Source: an uncultured Actinomycetes bacterium
Lineage (GTDB): Bacteria > Actinomycetota > Acidimicrobiia > Acidimicrobiales > RAAP-2
Direction: 5' to 3'
DNA: 64,000 nt
Assembly (NCBI GenBank): GCA_903830655.1
Contig: CAIKUQ010000005.1
Coordinates: 61,762 to 125,761, forward strand
Positions 18,903 to 28,074 of this stretch are shown piece by piece. Position 1 is the stretch's first letter, and every line of letters begins with the position of its first letter. The notes beneath the pieces were generated by a model that was given only the letters and a program-made list of their open reading frames with translations, was not told the origin of the DNA and made no database searches. The position numbers and the translations under genes are program-made.

Positions 18903-19376
18903 ATGAACGAACTCACTGTTGACCAGTACCGCGATGCGGTCGCAAACTTCCCTACGGGACTAGTGGTGGTGACCGCCAAAGTGGAGGGCGAACTCTTGGG
19001 CTTTACCTGCCAAACCTTCGGTTCACTCTCACTCGAACCACCCCGCGTGCTCTTCGCCGCTGGTAATCAGGGCTCGACGTGGCCCAAAATCAAAACCACG
19101 ACATCGGTGGCCATCAGCATCTTGGGGGCCTCGCAAGAGCAGGTAGCCCGCGCCATGGCAACCTCGGGCCAGCACAAGTTTGACGAGGTTAAAACCACGC
19201 CCGCCAACAACGGGGCTCCGCTCATCGTGGGAGCGCTGGCGCACCTCGAAGGAGAGATTGAGCGCATTGAAAACTACGGCGACCACGACATCGCTTCGGT
19301 TCTTGTCACCCAGGCCACCTTCATTGAGGGCGTACCGCTGGTCTACTGCCAAAGGTCTTACAAGTTCCCTCAGTAG
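18903..19376 (+). CDS. Flavin reductase-like domain protein
   Basis: 157 residues of the flavin reductase-like, FMN-binding split-barrel family; such proteins reduce or bind FMN and often serve two-component oxygenases, but no partner oxygenase is nearby. Visible are the N-terminal FPTGLVVVTAK, the GFTCQTFGSLSLEPP loop that contacts flavin, and a C-terminal YCQRSYKF. The start at 18903 gives the usual family N-terminus and follows a TAGTCT box; the longer reading from 18855 would lie inside mutY. Confidence 0.82.
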   Translation: MNELTVDQYRDAVANFPTGLVVVTAKVEGELLGFTCQTFGSLSLEPPRVLFAAGNQGSTWPKIKTTTSVAISILGASQEQVARAMATSGQHKFDEVKTTPANNGAPLIVGALAHLEGEIERIENYGDHDIASVLVTQATFIEGVPLVYCQRSYKFPQ

Positions 19377-19429
19377 CCCGCACCTTTCTTCTACTATGAA
19401 AGAACAATGCAGTAGGGGGGTAGTGAGTA

Positions 19430-19882
19430 GTGGGAATAGTGATGTACGTCCTCTTCGGCTTCGTTACGATACTTCTGCTCGCTGGTGTTGTACTTCGCCT
19501 GAGAAAACTCGTTCGAGATAAACGTCGGCGTGCTTTGATCGGGGTGGACCCGCGCCTGCGCTATAGCCCGCCACCGGCGCATGAACCCGTCAAGAGTTTT
19601 CGGCGCTTAGAGCCTGGCGAGTCGGCCAGTGAATATGTGGTCGAAACACCTCGCATTGACCCGGTCAAACGACAATTCTTTGATGATGGCGAAGATCGCT
19701 TTGACCAACTGCCCAAGCCCGGTGGTCGCGGTCGCCACAGCAACGACTGGCTCCTAGATCGCTCACGTCGACGTACAGACCCGGTTCGCATACTCGTTCT
19801 GTTGATCCTGGCTGTAGTGGTTGCCCTAGCTGGTTGCGGAGTTGCGTGGTACGTGTTGCATCATCACCCAGTTCATCACTGA
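19430..19882 (+). CDS. Small membrane protein of unknown function (150 residues)
   Basis: Two hydrophobic segments, about residues 4-23 and 119-143, flank a polar middle part of about 95 residues rich in Arg, Asp and Pro. The first span is followed by a very basic stretch (KLVRDKRRRA). The tail after the second span is His-rich. The GTG at 19430 follows a G-rich AGGGGGG site; an ATG at 19442 is an alternative. The last seven bases overlap the convergent oligopeptidase gene. No family recognised. Confidence 0.6.
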   Translation: MGIVMYVLFGFVTILLLAGVVLRLRKLVRDKRRRALIGVDPRLRYSPPPAHEPVKSFRRLEPGESASEYVVETPRIDPVKRQFFDDGEDRFDQLPKPGGRGRHSNDWLLDRSRRRTDPVRILVLLILAVVVALAGCGVAWYVLHHHPVHH

Positions 19883-22035
19883 GTAATTGCTAGCTCATTC
19901 AACAACCAAGCAATGACCTCTGCTTCGTCGCGCCAGGCGTCGTATCTTCCGGTCGGGCCAGAGTGACCGGCACCCATTTCCGTCTTCAAGATTGCCTGAT
20001 TCTGATCAGATGCGTCGCGAAGTTTCAAAACCCACTTCGCTGGTTCCCAGAAACCAACCCGAGAATCGTTTAGGCCTCCCGCACAATACAGGTGAGGATA
20101 GGTGCGTGGGGCCCCATCGGCATTAGTGGCACTTACGTTGTCGTAGGGCGAGTAACTCTTCATCGTGGCGTAACTCAGATCACTCGCTTCGGGGTTTCCC
20201 CACTCTTCCCATTCACCAACGGTCAGAGGCAGTGATGCGTCGAGCATGGTGGTAACCACGTCCACGAACGGCACCTCGGCAATGATCGCGTGGAAGAGGT
20301 CGGGCGCGAGGTTCATTACCGCACCCATCAACAACCCCCCCGCCGAACCACCGCGAGCGGCGAGTAGTGCAGGAGTTGTCCAGCCTGAATCAACCAGGTC
20401 GCGCGCCACGCGCACGAAGTCACTAAAGGTCGTGGGCTTTTGGGCGAGTTTGCCCATCTCGTACCAACGACGCCCCATTTCACCACCACCACGGATGTGG
20501 GCGATGGCGTAGATCACACCGCGGTCCAGCAAGGAGAGGCGCATTGCGGAGAAGCGTGGATCGATAGAAATTTCGTAGCTGCCGTACCCATAGAGCAAGA
20601 GTGGTGCGGGACCCTTGGGTCTCAGCGAGCCATCAGCTAGGAGTTCAGCCTGGTTTCGATGGGCCACGAGCGTGACCGGAATACGCTCACCGTCTGAAGC
20701 GGTGGTCCACCAGCGTCCCGTGACGTAGTCGGATTCCTCGTAACCGCCCAACACCTCTTGTTGCTTCAAGATAACCATCTCTTCGGTATCGACGTTAAAG
20801 GTAGCGACCAGTGAGGGCGTGGTCATAGAAGCCATCGCCACGCGTAGGTGTGTTGTTTCGTAGTTGGGGTTACCACCCGTACCCACTGATGAGGGATAAG
20901 CGGGAGCCGGTACTAAATGAGAGCGCTCAAGGAGGTCGCTACCGAAGGGGTCGTCACCAACCTGCAGTTGCACGACACGAAGTGCGGGACAGCCTTCACT
21001 CCGCTCTCCAATGGCCAAGAAGGTTGCGAAGGCGTCGACACCTTCGAGTCGGCTACCGGGTCGCTCGGGAATGATTTCACGCCAAACACTGTCTTGCACT
21101 CGACGGGCCATGAGGCGAAAATCCGTCGCCCCTTCGTTGGTGGTCTTTAACCACCAGGCGTCGCCGCGTTGGTCAACAAAGTGTTCGAGGTCATACTCCA
21201 CACCAAAGTTGCGAGCCTCGACGACTCGAGGATCTGAAAGTGGGGCTGCAGCATCGATGTAGCGGAATTCACTGGTCATCGAAGATCCGATTTGGATTCC
21301 GATGATGGCTTCATCACGACTCTTGCCGATACCAATGGAGTACTGCGCATCGTCTTCTTGGTAGACGAGGTGGTCCTCGGACTGTTCACTGCCAATGGCG
21401 TGTCGCCATACCTGCCAGGGGCGCATCGCCTCGTCGACCTTGGTGTAGAAGAAATACTTCGCGTCGGCAGCCCACGCAAAGCCGTAGTAAACGTCTTGGA
21501 GAAGATCGGGCAAGGTGCCCTGACCGGTAATCGAACGAATGGTCACGGTGTGGCGCTCGCTGCCTTCGAAGTCGGTGCCGACGGCAATCCACTGGTCATC
21601 GGGGCTTAGGGCGAAAACGCCAACCGACAAAAAGTCGTGACCCGCCGCTTCTTTATTTTCGTCGAAGATGATTTCTTCTCCCACGAGTTGTTCGAGGCCG
21701 ATTTCGGGTGGATTGTCACCACTTCCCTCGGCGGGGACGCGACAGCTAATGGGGTAGTTGAGTCCCTCTTCCGTGCGTTCGAAGTACCACCAGCCACGGC
21801 GGCGCACGGGAACGGACATATCGGTCTCTTTGATGCGACCTTTAAACTCCTGAAACAGAGTCTCGCGGAGTGGTTCCAGTGGGGCAATCACCTCTCGGTA
21901 GTGCGCATTCTCCGCCTCGAGGTGGGCAATGGTCGCGGGACTACGCTCCATAAGCCAGTAATAGTCGTCAACGCGGGTGTCACCGTGTCGGGTAATGCTG
22001 AAGGGTCTCTTAGGGGCACTGGGTGGCGTGGGCAT
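19876..22035 (-). CDS. ptrB: Oligopeptidase B (S9A prolyl oligopeptidase family)
   Basis: Serine peptidase that cuts short peptides after basic residues in the cytoplasm. 719 residues: an N-terminal beta-propeller (about 70-415) that restricts substrate size, and a C-terminal alpha/beta-hydrolase domain. The catalytic triad is visible as Ser564 in GGSAGG, Asp657 in GLNDSRV and His691 in GAGHSGPTG. YGYGSYE and HIRGGGEMGRRW are hallmarks of oligopeptidase B rather than prolyl oligopeptidase. It is divergent from sufB across an 83-base region. Confidence 0.92.
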   Translation of the reverse strand: MPTPPSAPKRPFSITRHGDTRVDDYYWLMERSPATIAHLEAENAHYREVIAPLEPLRETLFQEFKGRIKETDMSVPVRRRGWWYFERTEEGLNYPISCRVPAEGSGDNPPEIGLEQLVGEEIIFDENKEAAGHDFLSVGVFALSPDDQWIAVGTDFEGSERHTVTIRSITGQGTLPDLLQDVYYGFAWAADAKYFFYTKVDEAMRPWQVWRHAIGSEQSEDHLVYQEDDAQYSIGIGKSRDEAIIGIQIGSSMTSEFRYIDAAAPLSDPRVVEARNFGVEYDLEHFVDQRGDAWWLKTTNEGATDFRLMARRVQDSVWREIIPERPGSRLEGVDAFATFLAIGERSEGCPALRVVQLQVGDDPFGSDLLERSHLVPAPAYPSSVGTGGNPNYETTHLRVAMASMTTPSLVATFNVDTEEMVILKQQEVLGGYEESDYVTGRWWTTASDGERIPVTLVAHRNQAELLADGSLRPKGPAPLLLYGYGSYEISIDPRFSAMRLSLLDRGVIYAIAHIRGGGEMGRRWYEMGKLAQKPTTFSDFVRVARDLVDSGWTTPALLAARGGSAGGLLMGAVMNLAPDLFHAIIAEVPFVDVVTTMLDASLPLTVGEWEEWGNPEASDLSYATMKSYSPYDNVSATNADGAPRTYPHLYCAGGLNDSRVGFWEPAKWVLKLRDASDQNQAILKTEMGAGHSGPTGRYDAWRDEAEVIAWLLNELAITQ

Positions 22036-22081
22036 AGCTCTACTTTGTCAGGCTCGCGGTCAGAACGTCAGCCGGAGTTAG

Positions 22082-22106
22082 TACTATGAGCGTAGGGTAA
22101 ATACCC
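22082..22106 (+). promoter_or_regulatory. Candidate promoter and operator of the sufB operon
   Basis: TACTAT (22082-22087) fits a -10 box. Seven bases later lies GGGTAAATACCC (22095-22106), an inverted repeat with 5-base arms placed at the likely transcript start, just before the ATAGGAG ribosome site of sufB. A repressor of the SUF genes could bind here (inferred). Confidence 0.4.
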
Positions 22107-22118
22107 GATAGGAGCACG

Positions 22119-23519
22119 ATGGCAATAGACAACCTGGACTTCAGCCGATACCAACTGGGCTGGAGTGACGATCAAATTCCCGTGTTCAAGCCCAAAAAGG
22201 GCATTAATGAGGCCATCGTCCGCGAAATGTCTCAGATTAAGAGCGAAGAGCCCTGGATGTTGGAATTTCGTTTGCGCGCTCTGCAGAACTTTGAGCGCAA
22301 GCCCATGCTGCCGTGGTTCGCTTCACGGATGCCCGACTTGGACTTCAACGACATCTACTACTACATCAAGCCCACCGAAGGTCGAGTCGACTCGTGGGAG
22401 GACCTTCCCGACGCAATCAAGAATACCTACGAGCGCTTGGGTATTCCTGAAGCGGAGCGTAAGTACCTCGCTGGAGTGACCGCACAATACGAATCAGAGG
22501 TTGTCTTTCACCGCAATCGCGAAGACCTCGAACGCCTTGGCGTCTTGTTCTGCGACATGGACACCGCAGTTCGCGAATACCCAGAACTCGTACGCAAGTA
22601 CTTCGGTACCGTCATTCCACCTAACGACAACAAGTTCGCTGCACTGAACTCGGCGGTGTGGAGTGGTGGTTCATTCATCTACGTTCCCCCCGGCGTCAAA
22701 GTTGATCAGCCACTGCAGGCGTACTTTCGTATCAACACCGAGAACATGGGACAGTTCGAACGAACTCTCATCATTGCCGACGTTGGTTCGCAAGTTCACT
22801 ATGTCGAGGGCTGCTCTGCACCTATTTACTCAACTGACTCACTGCACTCCGCGGTGGTCGAGCTCGTCGCCCTCGAGGGTGCACGCATTACGTATACGAC
22901 CATTCAAAACTGGTCAAATAACGTCTACAACTTGGTAACCAAGCGCGCCCGTGCAGAAGCCGAAGCGCACGTTGAGTGGATCGACGGGAACATTGGCTCG
23001 CGTCTCACAATGAAGTACCCCGCGGTTTATCTCATGGGACCCAAGGCTTCGGGAGAGGTTCTTTCCGTGGCCTACGCGGGAGCGGGTCAGGTTCAAGATG
23101 CGGGCGCGAAGATGGTTCACTTCGCCCCCGAGACCACCTCGACGATTATTTCTAAGTCAATCTCCAAAGATGGCGGACTCACGGCGTACCGCGGACTCGT
23201 CAAAGTCGAAGAGGGCGCCACCGGCGCCAAGAGCTTCGTCCGTTGCGACGCATTGCTGCTGGACGAAATGTCAACCTCCGAGACCAAGCCATATATGGAA
23301 GTGGGCGAGCGAGACGCTTCGATTGGCCACGAAGCCACTGTTTCGAAGATTGGTGACGATCAACTCTTTTATCTCATGAGTCGTGGACTCAGTGAAGCCC
23401 AAGCTATGGGTCTAATCGTGAACGGATTTATTGAGCCAGTAACGCGAACTCTCCCAATGGAATATGCCGTTGAGTGGTCACGCCTTATTGAGTTGCAAAT
23501 GGAGGGTTCCATTGGCTGA
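22119..23519 (+). CDS. sufB: Fe-S cluster assembly scaffold SufB
   Basis: Scaffold subunit of the SufBCD complex on which Fe-S clusters are built. 466 residues, a usual length. Features include the conserved VYYYIKPTEG-like start (here YYYIKPTEGRVDSW), the long beta-helix core with PPGVKVDQPLQAYFRIN, and the C-terminal RCDALLLDEMSTSETKPYMEV and GHEATVSKIGDDQLFYLMSRGL segments. It starts an operon reading sufB, a four-Cys protein, sufD, a Rieske protein, sufC. ATAGGAGC precedes the ATG. Confidence 0.96.
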   Translation: MAIDNLDFSRYQLGWSDDQIPVFKPKKGINEAIVREMSQIKSEEPWMLEFRLRALQNFERKPMLPWFASRMPDLDFNDIYYYIKPTEGRVDSWEDLPDAIKNTYERLGIPEAERKYLAGVTAQYESEVVFHRNREDLERLGVLFCDMDTAVREYPELVRKYFGTVIPPNDNKFAALNSAVWSGGSFIYVPPGVKVDQPLQAYFRINTENMGQFERTLIIADVGSQVHYVEGCSAPIYSTDSLHSAVVELVALEGARITYTTIQNWSNNVYNLVTKRARAEAEAHVEWIDGNIGSRLTMKYPAVYLMGPKASGEVLSVAYAGAGQVQDAGAKMVHFAPETTSTIISKSISKDGGLTAYRGLVKVEEGATGAKSFVRCDALLLDEMSTSETKPYMEVGERDASIGHEATVSKIGDDQLFYLMSRGLSEAQAMGLIVNGFIEPVTRTLPMEYAVEWSRLIELQMEGSIG

Positions 23520-23546
23520 GCAACTCTGCTCGGTTGGTGCAACACT

Positions 23547-23918
23547 ATGAGTGTGGGTATGCGTGAAGAGTGCAAGCACTTTCAGTCCCGGACCTATCAG
23601 TCCGGCGAAGTTGCACGCTTTTGTGTATTAGGTAACGCTCCCGACCAACCCTGGAGCTGCCCCGATGGGTGCGTGACGTACGAACGTCGTTTCGCTGATG
23701 TTGGTTGGTCGCACGGAACCCTGATTCCCGCCCCCACACAGCCCGAGCCCGTCTCACAGGTTCCGCTGGATGACCGTCGCGAGATTTTAGATATGGCGAG
23801 TGAGATCGTGAATGCCGTAGCACCCGATCTCATTGCCGAGCGGCGGGCCGCACTCGACGCGCAGGCCAAGAAGGATCGCCAAGCTCGTCGCTTTTGGCGC
23901 CGTAACCGCGATAACTAG
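23547..23918 (+). CDS. Four-cysteine protein of unknown function inside the suf operon
   Basis: 123 residues, not recognised as a named family. The N-terminal 45 residues carry four Cys at positions 9, 26, 38 and 42 (C-x16-C-x11-C-x3-C) with EECKHF, RFCVLG and CPDGC; this could bind zinc or an iron-sulphur cluster. The middle is Pro-rich, and the C-terminus is a charged helix ending in ARRFWRRNRDN. It lies 27 bases after sufB and 32 before sufD on the same strand, which ties it to Fe-S assembly by context only. The start is uncertain; the ATG at 23559 is also possible. Confidence 0.72.
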   Translation: MSVGMREECKHFQSRTYQSGEVARFCVLGNAPDQPWSCPDGCVTYERRFADVGWSHGTLIPAPTQPEPVSQVPLDDRREILDMASEIVNAVAPDLIAERRAALDAQAKKDRQARRFWRRNRDN

Positions 23919-23950
23919 AACGACAAGACCGGTACACTTCCAAGGCCCCT

Positions 23951-25171
23951 ATGAATACCTTTTCTACCTCCGCCCAACTGTTGCTCGCCAATGACGAGAG
24001 CCGAAAAGGCGCTTGGGACCTTTTTGTCGAAGTCGGGTTGCCCACCACTAGCGATGAAGTGTGGCGTTACGCACCTCTCAGAGATTTTTCGTTAGATCGA
24101 TTCGCTAATTTCGAGCCTCTCACCGAACGGGCAATCTCAACTCATGGCGCCGAACTACTCGCGGGACCATCTGTCTTGATTGTCAATGGAGCGGTCAAGA
24201 GCACAAATCTCCCTAACGGAGTAAGCATTGAAAGCTCCCAAGCACCTGCCACCTTGGACCGGTCGCCTGTCCTGGAACGGTACGCCTCAGACTCTTTCGC
24301 CCTCTTGAACCTGGCCCTCGCACCACAGACCATCACAATCACCGTCGCACCAGGTACCCGTGTAAGCGAGCCAATCGCCCTGGTGCACGAGACGACGGCG
24401 GGAGTTAACTTTGCGCGCACTCACATTGTCGTGGGTGACAATTCCTATGCCTCGTTCGTAGAGTATTTCGACGGCGCGCCCGACGCGCTTGTTGTACCGC
24501 TGAGCGAGTACCAAGTCGGAGAGCAGGCCACTTTGGAACTCTTCACCTGCCAGCGTTTGGCCAGTACCGCTTGGCACATTGCTCGCTCGACGGGCTACCT
24601 CGAAAAATCAGCCAAACTGCAGCAATCAATCATTGGATTAGGTGCGCACTACAACCGCTCGCGCAATGATGCCCATCTCTTGGGTACCGCGGCTTCCAAT
24701 GAGCTACGTACGACCTTCTTGGGATCTGGCTCGCAGGTCCAAGATTTTCGCACTCGCCAGTATCACGTCGCGGCTCGGACCGAGTCGCGCTTGCTTTCCA
24801 AGGGTGCGGTGGCGGGGGACTCACGTTGCGTCTATACCGGCTTGATTGAAATTGAAAAGGGTGCCAAGCGCACCGATGCGCGTCAAACCAACCACAACTT
24901 GCTGCTCTCGAGCACGGCTCATGCCGACTCGGTTCCCAACTTGGACATTCGTGAGAATGATGTGATGTGCGCGCACGCTTCGACCGTTGGTCCACTGGAC
25001 GAATTGCAGCGCTGGTACCTCGAATCTCGTGGAGTCAGACCACGCGATGCGCAACGGCTGATGATTGAGGGTTTCTTCACAGAGATGCTGGTTGGCGCAC
25101 CGACGGAGATTATTAGTGGCGTACGTGAAGATGTCACCCGCGTTCTTACCGAAGAAAAGGTAGTCCTGTGA
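23951..25171 (+). CDS. sufD: Fe-S cluster assembly protein SufD
   Basis: Partner of SufB in the SufBC2D scaffold. 406 residues; the N-terminal helical part (EVWRYAPLRDFSLDRF) is followed by the beta-helix core and the C-terminal signature with NHNLLLSSTAHADSVPNLDI and DVMCAHASTVGPLDELQRWYL. It is shorter and more variable than SufB, as usual. AAGG lies a few bases before the ATG. The stop overlaps the GTG of the Rieske gene (GTGA). Confidence 0.93.
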   Translation: MNTFSTSAQLLLANDESRKGAWDLFVEVGLPTTSDEVWRYAPLRDFSLDRFANFEPLTERAISTHGAELLAGPSVLIVNGAVKSTNLPNGVSIESSQAPATLDRSPVLERYASDSFALLNLALAPQTITITVAPGTRVSEPIALVHETTAGVNFARTHIVVGDNSYASFVEYFDGAPDALVVPLSEYQVGEQATLELFTCQRLASTAWHIARSTGYLEKSAKLQQSIIGLGAHYNRSRNDAHLLGTAASNELRTTFLGSGSQVQDFRTRQYHVAARTESRLLSKGAVAGDSRCVYTGLIEIEKGAKRTDARQTNHNLLLSSTAHADSVPNLDIRENDVMCAHASTVGPLDELQRWYLESRGVRPRDAQRLMIEGFFTEMLVGAPTEIISGVREDVTRVLTEEKVVL

Positions 25172-25479
25172 GCATCGATATAGGAGCAATTGCTGACTTC
25201 ATTAGTGGCGAGGCCACGAAGGTCGAAGTCGAAGGTCGGACTTTGGTCGTTGTTCGCATTCAGAATGATTTCTACGTGCTCGATGATCGCTGCAGTCACG
25301 AAGACTACGCGCTCTCTGAAGGAGTTGTTGATGCCGCGAGTTGCGAAATCGAATGTGCCCGACATGGCGCCATGTTCTCGCTCGTTGACGGAACTCCCCA
25401 ATCATTCCCAGCGACGAAGCCTGTTCGCACCTATAAAACTGCGGTTACTAATGACCGAGTGGAAGTGACAATTTCATGA
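25168..25479 (+). CDS. Rieske [2Fe-2S] ferredoxin
   Basis: 103-residue Rieske-type ferredoxin, the kind that often sits between sufD and sufC in actinobacteria. The cluster ligands are visible: Cys42-x-His44 in RCSHED and Cys63-x2-His66 in CARHGAMF. An additional Cys59 lies between them. It has no membrane anchor, so it is a soluble electron carrier, perhaps giving electrons for cluster assembly (inferred). It overlaps sufD and sufC by four bases each, so its expression is tightly linked to both. Confidence 0.92.
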   Translation: MSIDIGAIADFISGEATKVEVEGRTLVVVRIQNDFYVLDDRCSHEDYALSEGVVDAASCEIECARHGAMFSLVDGTPQSFPATKPVRTYKTAVTNDRVEVTIS

Positions 25480-26189
25480 GCGAATTAGTAATAACCGACC
25501 TTCGGGCCGAGGTGGCGGGCAAGGAAGTTCTTAAAGGAATTTCACTGACCATGAAGTCAGGTGAAGTTCACGCCATCATGGGGCCAAACGGATCGGGTAA
25601 ATCTACCCTGGCTCACGTGTTGAGCGCGCATCCCGGGTACAAAGTCCTTGGGGGTTCGGCGACTCTCGACGGGGTAGACCTGCTGGCACTCGACGCGAGC
25701 GAGCGTGCTCGGGCCGGTCTGATGCTCGCCATGCAACAGCCCGTTGAAGTTCCGGGAGTTCGTCCAATCGACTTATTAATCGCCGCAGGAGCAAGCGGAG
25801 ACGCCGTTGAGAGTATGCGCGCTGAAGCACAGCGAGTCGGACTTCGCGGTGAACTGCTGGAACGCTTTGTCAATGTCGATCTCTCCGGTGGAGAGAAGAA
25901 GCGTGCAGAGATGGTTCAGCTGGCCGTATTGAAACCAAAGTTTGCCATTCTCGATGAAATCGACTCTGGCTTGGACGTAGATGCCTTGCACGCAGTGGGT
26001 GAGCGGTTGAGCGCCGCAACTCGCGAGTGGAATTGCGGCCTTTTAGCGATTACTCACTTCCGCCGACTCTTGGATGTATTAACGCCAAATGTCGTTCACG
26101 TTATGAGCGCGGGAAAAATTGTCGCCTCGGGCGGAGCGGAACTCGCTGAAATCCTCGAGCGCGACGGGTACGAGCCCTTCAAGGCCTGA
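25476..26189 (+). CDS. sufC: SufC-type ATPase (first copy, divergent)
   Basis: ABC ATPase expected to energise the SufBD scaffold. 237 residues with Walker A GPNGSGKST, signature LSGGEKKRAE, Walker B FAILDEIDSGLD and a His-switch in ITHFRRLLD. It is the copy linked to sufB and sufD but is the more divergent of the two SufC proteins here: the Q-loop region reads MQQPVEVPGV instead of the common FQYP, and the helical region after it is about 15 residues shorter. It ends the sufB operon; the LCP gene starts 47 bases later under its own TAGACT box. Confidence 0.9.
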   Translation: MSELVITDLRAEVAGKEVLKGISLTMKSGEVHAIMGPNGSGKSTLAHVLSAHPGYKVLGGSATLDGVDLLALDASERARAGLMLAMQQPVEVPGVRPIDLLIAAGASGDAVESMRAEAQRVGLRGELLERFVNVDLSGGEKKRAEMVQLAVLKPKFAILDEIDSGLDVDALHAVGERLSAATREWNCGLLAITHFRRLLDVLTPNVVHVMSAGKIVASGGAELAEILERDGYEPFKA

Positions 26190-26222
26190 GAAGGCTAAGT
26201 CGCCAATTTTCGTCCCTGCCGG

Positions 26223-26228
26223 TAGACT
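26223..26228 (+). promoter_or_regulatory. -10 box (TAGACT) upstream of the LCP gene
   Basis: TAGACT ends 8 bases before the ATG at 26237, with no ribosome site between; likely a leaderless or near-leaderless transcript separate from the suf operon. Confidence 0.42.
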
Positions 26229-26236
26229 GTCTATTC

Positions 26237-27622
26237 ATGACCACGCCCTCTAGCGGTAATTCCCGTTCGCAACGAAATCGCATTGCTAACGAACAACGTC
26301 TCGCCGCACTGGGCGAGGCCATTGACCAGCGCTCCGGGCGCACTCCTCGTTCAGCTCCACGCGGGGGCCGTGGCGGGGGCCGTCGGGGTGGTCGCCGGAC
26401 TCGTCGCCGAATCACGATCTCATTAATTGTCGTCGGAGCACTTTTGCTCGGTGTTGCCGGCGGGGGCTACCTCTACGCCCAATGGAAATTTGGCAAAATC
26501 ACGAAGATCCACAATAAAGCCGAACAGCCCTTGCGGGGGCCCGCCTTTAACATCATGGTGCTGGGTTCAGACTCTGGCAATGGTCTCACGCCGACGGAAC
26601 GAGCCAAAACTGGGCGAAACTCAGTTTCGGGTGCGCGCAGTGACGTGGTGAAGATTGTCCATGTCAACCCGAATGCGGGAACCATTTCAATGATTTCAAT
26701 TCCTCGCGACACTGTCGTAACGATGATGGCAAACCAAAATCTTTACGGTAATTTCAACCGCATCAATGCGGCCTTTAACAATGGCCCCGCCTTGGTTGCC
26801 CGCACCATTACAGCCAACTTTGGCATTCCTATTAACTACACCGTGGTGGTGAGTTTCGCGGGCATGATTAACATTGCCAACGCAGTGGGTGGGGTGTATT
26901 TGAACTTCCCCCATCTCGCGCGTGACCCCTATTCGCAACTCAACATCACCCATACGGGCTGCCAGCTCGTCACCGGATTCCAGGCGCTCGCTCTAGTTCG
27001 TTCACGTCACTATTACTGGCAGCACTCGGGCAACGTTCCCTGGCCGCACGGCGGAAACCTCTGGGCCCTCAATACGCTTAACCGCACCGGTTGGTGGTCG
27101 GACGGTTCCAGCGACTTCGGACGTATTGAACGTCAAGACGCTTTCTTGCGCGCTCTCGTTAACAAACTCAAGGGGCAGACCAGCGTTTTTAAGCTGAACT
27201 CCGTGCTCTCGGCCCTTCCGCAAGGATTAGCCATTGACGCAAAGATGTCGCTTTCATGGTTGGTGAGGTTAGGACTTCGCTTTAAGGGCATTGGCGCTAA
27301 TTCGATCGCCACTTACACTATGCCGGTCCACGGAAAGCTTATTGGTGGGGCGGACATGGAAGTCGTCACGCAACCAACTGCTCAACAATTGCTAGTGAAT
27401 ATTTTTGGCAACGAGTTGGCTCGTCCGACAAATCCTGCGCCGAACGACGCATTACAGTCGGTGCAACCGCCGGTCATCTACGCGACAACCACAACCATTT
27501 CTCATGCAACCACGACGGTGAAGCATCACAAACACCAAAAGCCCGTCGCCACCACTACCACCACGAGTCCAACGTCAGTGGCTCTGGCGGGCAATCCCAC
27601 GCCCTGTACTCCTAAGTTTTAG
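26237..27622 (+). CDS. LytR-CpsA-Psr (LCP) family cell-wall glycopolymer ligase
   Basis: Membrane-anchored enzyme family that attaches secondary polymers to peptidoglycan. 461 residues: a cytoplasmic Arg/Gly-rich start (1-55), one membrane span (about 56-78), then the extracellular LCP domain with MVLGSDSG, the Arg/Asp phosphate-binding site in GARSDVVKI, and SIPRDTVV. The tail (about 415-461) is a Thr- and His-rich low-complexity stretch, probably wall-spanning. It lies between the two halves of the SUF locus, apparently without functional connection. The 3' end overlaps sufU by four bases. Confidence 0.88.
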   Translation: MTTPSSGNSRSQRNRIANEQRLAALGEAIDQRSGRTPRSAPRGGRGGGRRGGRRTRRRITISLIVVGALLLGVAGGGYLYAQWKFGKITKIHNKAEQPLRGPAFNIMVLGSDSGNGLTPTERAKTGRNSVSGARSDVVKIVHVNPNAGTISMISIPRDTVVTMMANQNLYGNFNRINAAFNNGPALVARTITANFGIPINYTVVVSFAGMINIANAVGGVYLNFPHLARDPYSQLNITHTGCQLVTGFQALALVRSRHYYWQHSGNVPWPHGGNLWALNTLNRTGWWSDGSSDFGRIERQDAFLRALVNKLKGQTSVFKLNSVLSALPQGLAIDAKMSLSWLVRLGLRFKGIGANSIATYTMPVHGKLIGGADMEVVTQPTAQQLLVNIFGNELARPTNPAPNDALQSVQPPVIYATTTTISHATTTVKHHKHQKPVATTTTTSPTSVALAGNPTPCTPKF

Positions 27623-28074
27623 TTTTCCTCGAGGCCCTGGCTGAGGGTGTTCCAGGCCAAGGTGGCACATTTAATTCGAACGGGGAACTTGGCTACCCCT
27701 TGGAGCGCGGCGAGTTCACCGAGCGACCGCAGCACTTCGCGGTTACTGGGATCATTCAGGTCTACAACTTCGCCCTCGAGCGTCATCATATTTTTGAATT
27801 TCGAGAGAACTTCACTGACCTCGGCGAGGGTTTTACCCTTTACCGCTACGGACATCAACGATGAAGAAGCTTGTGAAATCGAACACCCGTGTCCGGTGAT
27901 CTTGATGTCAGAGACCACTCCATCGGTGACATCTAGGTAGACCGTCAATTCGTCACCACACAGCGGGTTAAATCCCTCAGTTTTGCTAGCGGGTGGGGGA
28001 AGCTCACCGCGGTTGCGCGGAGTGCGGTAGTGATCGAGGATTATCTCTTTGTAGAGTTCTTCTAAGTTCGACAT
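27619..28074 (-). CDS. sufU: SufU-type iron-sulphur assembly / sulphur-relay protein
   Basis: Zinc-dependent partner that accepts persulphide from SufS. 151 residues of the IscU/SufU fold. The three conserved Cys are visible: one in NPLCGDELTVYL, one in GHGCSISQASSSLM, and one in IKCATLAWNTL, as is the Asp after the first Cys. The GCSIS segment and the length point to SufU rather than IscU. Its ATG directly follows the sufS stop (TAAATG), giving sufC2-sufS-sufU. Confidence 0.93.
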   Translation of the reverse strand: MSNLEELYKEIILDHYRTPRNRGELPPPASKTEGFNPLCGDELTVYLDVTDGVVSDIKITGHGCSISQASSSLMSVAVKGKTLAEVSEVLSKFKNMMTLEGEVVDLNDPSNREVLRSLGELAALQGVAKFPVRIKCATLAWNTLSQGLEEN

